A DNA stretch of 37,018 nucleotides from Spirochaetales bacterium (lineage in GTDB: Bacteria; Spirochaetota; Spirochaetia; DSM-2461): the NCBI GenBank assembly GCA_002748225.1, contig PDRU01000051.1, positions 1 to 37,018 on the forward strand. The letters are read 5' to 3'. How positions within the stretch are numbered: position 1 is the first letter of the stretch; each line of letters begins with the position of its first letter. Under the pieces are notes generated by a model that ran no database searches, had not been told where the DNA came from, and was given only the letters and a program-made list of their open reading frames with translations. The position numbers and the translations under genes are program-made. Positions 31,701 through 37,018 of this stretch are shown piece by piece.

Positions 31701-32041
31701 CCGGATGAAGAGGCAGGTGAAAGCCCATAGTATTCACGCAGACGCCGCAGAAGCGCCTCTTTATTTCCGCTGCTCTCCAGAGAAAGAATACGGCACCAGG
31801 CCCTCAGCTGGTCCGTATCGGCGGTAGCCAGGTCTTTTTCCAGGCTGTCTCTGAGAAGCATTTCGCGTCTGGAAGGCTGCCCGGGCTGAGGCGCTTCCTC
31901 CGCTGCCTGCGGCGGCGCATCCTCCTGCCCGGCTTCCTCAGGCGCTTCCTCCGCTGCCTGCGGCGGCGTCTGCTGCGCAGAAAGCGCGAAAGCCCCCCAC
32001 AGTAATAAAAGAGCCGAAAAAACAATCCGGGGCCGCTTCAT
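28715..32041 (-). CDS. lptD: LptD/OstA-like outer-membrane protein with SAP-like motif
   Basis: A 1108-aa protein. A signal peptide (residues 1-22) is followed by a Pro/Gln/Ala/Glu-rich linker with two PPQAAEEAP copies. A SAP-like helix-hairpin segment follows (DQLRAWCRILSL ... NKEALLRRLREYYGL, about 76-105). The OstA-type beta-jellyroll (about 140-290) includes VHHVKADSLVFNQAQNSITA and KVNFFFRGDSI. The rest is a large aromatic-rich barrel with WYSDPYYLNDFGHR typical of LptD. LptD inserts LPS in Gram-negative bacteria; treponemes lack classical LPS, so the cargo is probably another glycolipid. The start overlaps the uvrA stop (ATGA), an order also known in Treponema pallidum (TP0514-TP0515). 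Confidence 0.87.
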   Translation of the reverse strand: MKRPRIVFSALLLLWGAFALSAQQTPPQAAEEAPEEAGQEDAPPQAAEEAPQPGQPSRREMLLRDSLEKDLATADTDQLRAWCRILSLESSGNKEALLRRLREYYGLSPASSSGMPPSGSGMRILIESADRSEYLKVELPDGVTESMVRLFGNVLVTVREEDRNRVHHVKADSLVFNQAQNSITASGNIRYTVDTGGRKENFTGDTLTFTVTDWTGVIFQGTSEREQNIDGKKVNFFFRGDSITRAAEDILVLENGAISSHDAPNPDYALKARKIWITGPGEWGLFSATLYVGHVPVLYLPFYWKSGNRLLFHPVAGSRTRSGYFINTTTYILGRSEQDDSFSILGFGDSAGGDYQQKRQGLFLVSLPGQAEAETQRATLKFMMDYYTSIGFMTGFMGNFPRLGKNASLDFYATLGVSRSVDNQGNPYFNNGSATRVYWNSSFLGPYRVPLRWGSYFNSRFSQWHIKFGWYSDPYYLNDFGHRQENFDWLTFLLSETGPDSSAGAPSASESMLWEVKGSQMFQPENTAPWLGSLGLASFRSALNWGSKTNQDVAASADPDKNYSPARNFFYPDKLVLPDIRLSLQGAAPLWTVARSSAETSGSAEASVKPEKETSLVRPDYIKSFNSLYSAQLLEAYLRYSLQLQFYMEDRTNHSVWLAPSDMDFSFEPARLTTTQQSSISYGVDFWDHLVKVSGNTKLSGFYQTHGAVFGTDGTVSSVDQLADLKYSRFLWDNSFQLTFFPLQGLPMFSRSSLQYSFDANIYNYRLSDTATVNNPRYNGLWIGGKDFVRRHEAAARAEWNAGPFSAAAVFSGFLYPLDERFSASWNLGFQNNGWKTGISQQTVYSGNTWTAQPLNADIQWKGFDNELSVSQNVRYNLNESHWEQTSTTLQAWGFKTVFNAAWRAQYSWDNLSYTWIPGSRTFAPSRLQFAYSRNITPRPLWKNRLRLSTVLGVSWNIDLRQPTSNVLSFKWTQKLKLYKFLDLKFSIASANSSMYLYFKPWREELGIDQPYNFFLDLLKSFNIFNTQDRIDSQFNMSSMNLELVHHLRNWDLSISYSGRPSLDSGAGVYRWKSEFSLYAKWNSLPMFNQRTRLKDDTWSVDSFQSDS
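31889..31968. repeat. Two perfect 29-bp direct repeats in the lptD 5' end
   Basis: Bases 31889-31917 and 31940-31968 are identical and 51 bases apart. Each encodes most of PPQAAEEAP, so the period is 17 codons. This is a coding duplication that keeps the reading frame and can change the linker length by slippage or recombination. Confidence 0.85.
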
Positions 32042-34863
32042 GGCGAATTCAGCACCTCCCGGAGAAAGCGTCCGGTATGAGACTTTTCAACAATGCATAC
32101 CTGCTCCGGCGTTCCCTCGCATACAACCTCTCCGCCGCCCTCACCGCCTTCAGGACCAAGGTCAATAATGTAGTCGGCCTGTTTGATAACATCCATGTTA
32201 TGTTCAATCATGCAGATTGTATTGCCCCGGTCCACAAGGGTCTGCAGAACTTCCAGAAGCTGTTTAACATCGGCAAAGTGCAGGCCGGTTGTCGGTTCAT
32301 CAATAATGTAAAACGTATTGCCGGTGTTCCGTCTGGAAAGCTCCAGGGCCAGTTTAACCCGCTGCGCTTCGCCGCCTGAAAGTGTCAGTGCCGACTGCCC
32401 GAGTTTAATGTAGCCCAGTCCAACCGAATTGAGAGTGGAGAGTTTGCGTTCTATGGACGGGATGGCCTTGAAGAACTCCCAGGCCTCCTCCGTTGTCATT
32501 TCCAGAACTTCATGGATATTTTTTCCCTTGTAGCGGACTTCCAGTGTTTCCCGGTTAAACCGCCGGCCCTTGCAGACATCGCATGTTACATACACATCCG
32601 GAAGGAAATGCATTTCAATGCGTTTGGTACCGGCGCCCTCACAGGCCTCGCAGCGACCGCCCTTCACGTTAAAACTGAAGCGTCCGGGTTTGTATCCGCG
32701 CGCAGCAGATTCCGGAAGTCCGGCAAACAGCTCGCGGATGGGAGTAAAAACTCCTATGTAGGTTGCCGGGTTGGAACGGGGCGTGCGGCCTATGGGATTC
32801 TGATTAATGCTGATTACCTTGTCTATGAATTCTGTTCCGCCGATGCCGGAACAATCGCCTGCGGGAAGACGGCTGCGGCTGACGGCATTGGAAAGCGCAG
32901 GATAGAGAATATCAGTAAGCAGCGTCGATTTACCTGAACCGGAAACTCCGGTAATAGTGACAAAACACCCCAGAGGAATATCCACGTCGATGTTCTTCAA
33001 ATTATGCTCGCGGGCTCCCCGTATTTGCAGATATTTTCCGCTGCCCTTACGCCGTTCGGAGGGAACGGCTATGCTTTCGGCACCGCTCAGAAAGCGCCCG
33101 GTCGGACTTTCCGGATGGGAGAGGATTGTTTTAAGCGGCCCCTCAGCCACAATCCGCCCGCCGTGAACACCGGCGCCGGGGCCCATGTCCACAATGTAGT
33201 CGGCCGTGCGGATGGTCTGCTCGTCATGTTCCACAACGATCAGTGTGTTTCCCAGGTTCCGCAGGTGAAGGAGGGTGTCTATCAGCCTCTGATTATCCCG
33301 CTGGTGCAGCCCTATTGTCGGTTCATCCAGTATGTAAAGTACCCCCACCAGTGCCGAACCTATCTGTGTAGCCAGCCGGATGCGCTGGGCTTCTCCTCCC
33401 GAAAGGGTGGCCGCCTCACGCTCAAGAGTGAGATACCCCAGTCCCACACTGTTAAGAAAACCCAGCCGGTCGCGGATCTCGTTAAGGATCTGCTGGGCTA
33501 TGTGAGTTTCTGTTTCGGAGAGTTCCAGCTCGTCAAAAAATTTTTGAGCCTGATAAACAGGCATTAAAGTTACCTCGTGTATGGAACGGCCGCCCACCAG
33601 CACGCACAGACTCTCTTTCTTCAGGCGTTTGCCGCCGCACTCACGGCAGGGCCGCCGGGTCATAAAACTTTCCAGCCAGGCACGGATATGAGGCGACGAT
33701 GATTCACGGTAACGCCGGTGAAGATCGGCATAAATTCCCGGAAAACTGGATGAGTACTCGAACTTGCCTGTGCCCTTCTTGTTGACATACTTCACATCCA
33801 GAGACTTGTCGCTGCCTTCAAAAAGCATTTCCAGAATTTCTTCGGGCAGTTCTTCCAGGGGGGTATCCAGACTGAACGAGTAGGCTTTGGAAAGAGCCTC
33901 AAACCAGCTTCGATGCCAGGACGCGTCCGGGTTGTACGGAGCCAGTCCCCTTTCGTTGAACGACAAAGACGGATCGGGCATAATTAACGAGCGGTCAAAT
34001 TCCAGAGTCATGCCCAGACCGTCGCATGAAGGACAGGCTCCGAAGGGACTGTTAAAGCTGAAGAGCCGGGGCTGCAGTTCCGGAAGGCTGAAACCGCATT
34101 TAGGACAGGAATTACGCTCGGAAAAGAAGTATTCCTTTTCCTCTTTACCGCCCATGCACAGAACGTTCATCTGGCCGCCGGCCATTTCCAGTGCTGTTTC
34201 AACCGACTCGGCCAGCCTTTTGTAGTTGTCGGGAGTGAGCTTAATGCGGTCAACAACAAGCGAAATATCGTGCTTGCGTTTTTTATCCAGCTTAATTTCT
34301 TCATCCAGAGAAAAGATCTTTCCGTCAACACGTATACGCAGAAATCCGGAACGGCGCGCGTCCTCAAAATACTTTTTATGCTCTCCTTTTTTTCCGCGGA
34401 CCAGCGGCGCCAGAATAACCAGCCGGCTTTCCGGCGGCAGATTCTGCACGGCATCCAGAATCTGATCGACAGACTGCTCCCGGATGGGAGTGCCGTCATT
34501 GGGACATTGAGGCCGCCCTATGCGGGCGTAGAGCAGACGCAGGTAGTCGTATATTTCGGTAATGGTTCCCACAGTGGACCGGGGATTCCTGCTGGTAGTT
34601 TTCTGTTCTATGGAAATAGCGGGAGACAAACCTTCAAGATAATCAACATCCGGTTTATCCATGCGGCCCAGAAACTGACGCGCGTAGGCCGAAAGCGACT
34701 CCACGTAACGCCGCTGTCCTTCGGCAAAAATGGTATCAAAAGCCAGAGAGGATTTGCCCGAGCCGGAAAGCCCCGAAATAACAATTAAATTGTTTCGGGG
34801 AAGCTCCAGATCGATATTGCGCAGGTTATGTTCCCGTGCCCCTTTAATGATTATTTTATCCAT
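32038..34863 (-). CDS. uvrA: Excinuclease ABC subunit A
   Basis: A 941-aa ATPase that recognises DNA damage in nucleotide excision repair. It has two ABC modules: Walker A GLSGSGKSSLAFDT with signature LSGGEAQRIRLATQIGS, and GVSGSGKSTLL with LSGGEAQRVKLALELS. Zinc-binding cysteines appear in CPKCGF, in CRECGG, and in CEACEG with CDVCKG. The start is the ATG at 34863 (MDKIIIKGAREHNLRNID, the standard N-terminus) with GGGAAG upstream; the open frame to 35025 only adds unrelated residues. It follows the TPR gene by ten bases and overlaps lptD. Confidence 0.98.
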   Translation of the reverse strand: MDKIIIKGAREHNLRNIDLELPRNNLIVISGLSGSGKSSLAFDTIFAEGQRRYVESLSAYARQFLGRMDKPDVDYLEGLSPAISIEQKTTSRNPRSTVGTITEIYDYLRLLYARIGRPQCPNDGTPIREQSVDQILDAVQNLPPESRLVILAPLVRGKKGEHKKYFEDARRSGFLRIRVDGKIFSLDEEIKLDKKRKHDISLVVDRIKLTPDNYKRLAESVETALEMAGGQMNVLCMGGKEEKEYFFSERNSCPKCGFSLPELQPRLFSFNSPFGACPSCDGLGMTLEFDRSLIMPDPSLSFNERGLAPYNPDASWHRSWFEALSKAYSFSLDTPLEELPEEILEMLFEGSDKSLDVKYVNKKGTGKFEYSSSFPGIYADLHRRYRESSSPHIRAWLESFMTRRPCRECGGKRLKKESLCVLVGGRSIHEVTLMPVYQAQKFFDELELSETETHIAQQILNEIRDRLGFLNSVGLGYLTLEREAATLSGGEAQRIRLATQIGSALVGVLYILDEPTIGLHQRDNQRLIDTLLHLRNLGNTLIVVEHDEQTIRTADYIVDMGPGAGVHGGRIVAEGPLKTILSHPESPTGRFLSGAESIAVPSERRKGSGKYLQIRGAREHNLKNIDVDIPLGCFVTITGVSGSGKSTLLTDILYPALSNAVSRSRLPAGDCSGIGGTEFIDKVISINQNPIGRTPRSNPATYIGVFTPIRELFAGLPESAARGYKPGRFSFNVKGGRCEACEGAGTKRIEMHFLPDVYVTCDVCKGRRFNRETLEVRYKGKNIHEVLEMTTEEAWEFFKAIPSIERKLSTLNSVGLGYIKLGQSALTLSGGEAQRVKLALELSRRNTGNTFYIIDEPTTGLHFADVKQLLEVLQTLVDRGNTICMIEHNMDVIKQADYIIDLGPEGGEGGGEVVCEGTPEQVCIVEKSHTGRFLREVLNSP

Positions 34864-34873
34864 CCGCTTCCCG

Positions 34874-35863
34874 TCAGGGCGCCAGAGAGCCCTGTGAAAT
34901 AAACGGCTCCTGCATCTGGCGTACTGCCAGGCGCCCCCAGATTCCGGTCTCAGGAAGAGCTGAATATGTTCCCTCCAGACTGTTTTCCACTGTAAGCAGT
35001 CTCCAGAGTGAACGAGCCGATTCACTCATGCCTTCAGCATACAGCGCACAGCCCAGAAGATAAAGCTCTTCCCAGAGCCCCTCCGCGCTCAGCCATGAAT
35101 AAACATCAGGAAGATTAACAGAAACCTCCTGGAGCAGAAAGGCAGCACCGTCCCATGCTTCAGGATAGCGCACATCCCTGTCCGGCTGCTTTGGATCAAT
35201 CACCATATCAATATCAAAACGCCAGTCGGGAAAATGCTCCAGATAAATACGCGATGCTGTGGAAAGAAGGGAGAGAACAGTCAGGGTTGAATGGAGAAGA
35301 GCCGACCTGTACCGGCCTTCTTCCCAGGCCATTTCCCCCAGCAGACGGTGAGCCTGAAGCGAGGCGTCCAGCTCATCTCTGTAAAGAAAAAGAAGATTGT
35401 CTATTCCGCCTTCAGAGAGTGTCTGAATGTAGCGGTGACTCAAGGCAATGGTCTGCGGCCGGGAAAAACCTTCATCATTTGCCAGACCCAGCAAAATTGA
35501 TTCAGCTTCAAGACGGCGCTCCGGTCCCCGGTCAAGCAGCAGAGAGGCCAGAGAATAACGGTAGTTGACAGCCTGTGCCGGAACACGGAGATAAACGGCC
35601 ATGCTTAAAGCCCTGCGGTACTGTTCTTCCGCCAGAACCGGCTGCCCCTGAGCCTGATAAATTCGGCCCAGCTGATACTCGGCTTCAGGAAACTCCGTAT
35701 CAGAATCAAGAGCTTTCAGTGTGTAATCCAGAGACTCGGAAAGCTGACGCTGTTCAAAAGCATTTTTACCCCGTTCCAGCAGAATCCATGAAGGCTCATC
35801 TGCCGCCCAGAGTCCGGACACCGAAAGAAGAAAAAAAAGAACAGGAGCAGAAGAAAAACGCAC
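34874..35863 (-). CDS. Secreted TPR protein, unknown function
   Basis: A 329-aa protein with a signal peptide (SSAPVLFFLLSVSGLWA, cleavage before ADEPSW). TPR units follow from about residue 30 (NAFEQRQLSESLDYTLKAL, then FPEAEYQLGRIYQAQGQPVLAEEQYRRAL). The C-terminal half is helical without clear repeats. The start is GTG at 35863, with GGGAGG eight bases upstream and the signal peptide directly after; the longer frame to 35926 is not credible. It lies downstream of the V-ATPase terminator and just upstream of uvrA. An envelope role is inferred only from secretion. Confidence 0.8.
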   Translation of the reverse strand: MRFSSAPVLFFLLSVSGLWAADEPSWILLERGKNAFEQRQLSESLDYTLKALDSDTEFPEAEYQLGRIYQAQGQPVLAEEQYRRALSMAVYLRVPAQAVNYRYSLASLLLDRGPERRLEAESILLGLANDEGFSRPQTIALSHRYIQTLSEGGIDNLLFLYRDELDASLQAHRLLGEMAWEEGRYRSALLHSTLTVLSLLSTASRIYLEHFPDWRFDIDMVIDPKQPDRDVRYPEAWDGAAFLLQEVSVNLPDVYSWLSAEGLWEELYLLGCALYAEGMSESARSLWRLLTVENSLEGTYSALPETGIWGRLAVRQMQEPFISQGSLAP

Positions 35864-35885
35864 CCGGAATACCTCCCGAAAGCGG

Positions 35886-35917
35886 AGAAAGTAAAAGCGG
35901 GAAGCAGACTTCCCGCT
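35886..35917 (-). terminator. Rho-independent terminator of the V-ATPase operon
   Basis: On minus, AGCGGGAAG pairs perfectly with CTTCCCGCT around a TCTG loop (stem arms at 35896-35904 and 35909-35917), followed by TTTACTTTCT. It starts about 17 bases after the subunit K stop codon. Confidence 0.85.
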
Positions 35918-35933
35918 CAAAAGCAACGCGGGA

Positions 35934-36362
35934 TCAGCCGCTTACCGCTCCCATCAGGAATACCATAACAAACAGAGCAACAGTTTCTATCAAACCGATA
36001 ACCATAACGTAGTTACCAAAACCCTTACCGGTTTCGGCAAGCGCGTCAGAAGCAGCGGCCGCGGCCTTACCCTGAGCGTAAGCCGAAGCACCCATACCAA
36101 TGCCGCCGAACAAACCGGCACCCAGAAGAGTCATGGGATCCAGGGAGGATGATTTAATGGCATTCATCAAAATAAAGCCGTAGATAGTCTGAGTCAGAGG
36201 CATACCAACAAAAGCAACCAGCATAAACGGCGCGTTCTTGTTAGCCGAATAACATTTCTTCCAGGCACCTATGGCCACCTGACCAGCCGCGCCCATTCCA
36301 AAAGCCGAACCAAATGCAGCCAAACCCAAAGCGGCAGCGTAGCCCATTAATCCGATGTCCAT
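35934..36362 (-). CDS. atpK: V-type ATPase subunit K (proteolipid)
   Basis: A 142-aa membrane rotor protein made of two helical hairpins. The carboxylate is Glu126 (VIGLIETVAL). Thr57-Gln58 (PLTQTIYG) and Gln97 (AYAQGKA) match in spacing and neighbours the sodium ligands known from Enterococcus hirae NtpK (Thr64, Gln65, Gln110, Glu139), so Na+ coupling is likely. AAGGAG precedes the ATG, three bases after subunit I. It is the last gene before the terminator; in most spirochaetes the rest of the operon (E, A, B, D) lies upstream. Confidence 0.95.
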   Translation of the reverse strand: MDIGLMGYAAALGLAAFGSAFGMGAAGQVAIGAWKKCYSANKNAPFMLVAFVGMPLTQTIYGFILMNAIKSSSLDPMTLLGAGLFGGIGMGASAYAQGKAAAAASDALAETGKGFGNYVMVIGLIETVALFVMVFLMGAVSG

Positions 36363-36365
36363 TAT

Positions 36366-37018
36366 TTACTCCTTAGCAGTTTCCGGTAATTCCTCGTCGG
36401 GAACACGCAACCGGAAGGGGTCAAATTTTATACCGGCCCATTCCATATCCAGATGGCCGGAAAATTCCAAAACATTTAAACGTACACCATGAACAAGCAC
36501 TGAAAGCGCATTCAGCACCAGGTTAAGGGTATGTCCAAAAACAAGAATGAATACCGCAGGTATTATCATCAGTCCGCCGCCTTTCGGGGCCATACTGTTA
36601 AAACTCTGTGCCAGAGCCACACCCGCCAGTCCTACGGCAAACAGACGGATGAACGAAATAATATCACCAAACGCGCCAATGGCGTTCAAAGATGTCGGCA
36701 GAATACCTTTCAGGCCTTCCAGCAGTCCCTTAACAAAAGGCTGTCCCTTTTCCTGACCACCGAAAATAATAACCAGCGCCAGTCCGCCCAGAAGCATGGG
36801 TTTAACCATGTTCATAAGGAACGGCAGAGGCGAGAGCTGAAGCACCAGCTGCATAATAAGCCAGTAAAGTCCCAGAAGAATGGACAGCCAGCCCAGATGA
36901 GCAACAGCCGCAAGCGAGGGAAGCGTGCGGATAAAATTCTGAATCCGGGCTATGGTCAGCATAACAATACCGAACAGCAGACTTATCCACATAACCATGG
37001 TTGACGCGTCCAGAGCAT
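36366..37018 (-). CDS. atpI: V-type ATPase subunit I, C-terminal part (cut by window edge)
   Basis: The frame is open to the right edge; 217 complete codons are visible, and the methionines near 36998 are internal. The segment has several membrane helices and the subunit a/I signatures FGDIISFIRLFAVGLAG (with the essential arginine in FIRLF) and FGHTLNLVLNALSVLVHGVRLNVLEF. MEWAGIKFDPFR closes the protein as expected. Subunit I is the stator that forms the ion half-channels against the K ring. Confidence 0.95.
   Translation of the reverse strand, partial: ALDASTMVMWISLLFGIVMLTIARIQNFIRTLPSLAAVAHLGWLSILLGLYWLIMQLVLQLSPLPFLMNMVKPMLLGGLALVIIFGGQEKGQPFVKGLLEGLKGILPTSLNAIGAFGDIISFIRLFAVGLAGVALAQSFNSMAPKGGGLMIIPAVFILVFGHTLNLVLNALSVLVHGVRLNVLEFSGHLDMEWAGIKFDPFRLRVPDEELPETAKE

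Noticed and set aside
31889..31968. Possible CRISPR array from two 29-bp repeats
   Set aside because: Only two copies, no array, no cas genes, and the repeats are in frame within a coding sequence.
31804..32025. Arg-rich minus-strand frame in the start of lptD
   Set aside because: It is an out-of-frame reading of the Pro/Gln/Ala/Glu linker repeats.
34864..35025. N-terminal extension of UvrA
   Set aside because: The added 54 residues do not occur in UvrA and overlap the end of the TPR gene; the ATG at 34863 gives the standard start.
1..37018. Prophage, insertion sequence or horizontally acquired island
   Set aside because: No transposase, integrase, phage gene or flanking repeats were seen, and nearly every gene is a plausible chromosomal spirochaete gene in a conserved-looking order.

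Overview
The window reads as chromosomal housekeeping DNA from a diderm spirochaete close to Treponema. The reasons are a V-type ATPase (subunits I and K), an LptD-like outer-membrane protein directly downstream of uvrA, a TP0733/OmpW-like barrel, many lipoprotein signal peptides and many TPR proteins, in DNA of roughly balanced base composition with no mobile elements. The genus is inferred from gene content and order, not from a search. No rRNA, prophage, insertion sequence or CRISPR array was found.

Layout. Positions 1-173 hold the 5' end of an adenylosuccinate lyase gene (minus strand). Positions 250-4997 are a six-gene ferrous-iron locus read on minus: orphan substrate-binding lipoprotein, small secreted protein, FeoA, a large divergent FeoB, a 57-aa Cys-rich membrane microprotein and a second FeoA. 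At 5113-5281 is a complete tRNA-Gly(TCC) unit with promoter and terminator. Then come a MobA-like nucleotidyltransferase (minus), a DHH phosphoesterase with a large lipoprotein (plus), a TPR-SPOR protein behind a LapA-like protein (minus), and a barrel/lipoprotein pair (plus, 10134-12076).

From 22171 down to 12077 is one long minus-strand array behind a recognisable promoter: gapA, pgk, tpiA, secG, a flavodoxin-like protein, a parvulin-type foldase, nusB, a TPR-like membrane protein, map, an HtrA protease and a phosphoribosyltransferase. It joins lower glycolysis to protein export, folding and maturation. Upstream, 35863 to 22233 is a second tightly coupled minus-strand array: TPR protein, uvrA, lptD, phoH, pgpH-like HD phosphodiesterase, ybeY, corC/tlyC and a TPR protein with a FlgT-like tail. 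The right edge holds the end of a V-ATPase operon (subunits I and K) closed by a strong terminator.

Several genes use non-ATG starts chosen from Shine-Dalgarno position: GTG for pgk, the 143-aa secreted protein and the TPR gene at 35863; TTG for secG; probably CTG for the flavodoxin-like gene. The most unusual material is the extended Feo locus, the putative leaderless starts at nrnA and purB, the SAP-like motif in LptD, and the LapA/TPR-SPOR pair.
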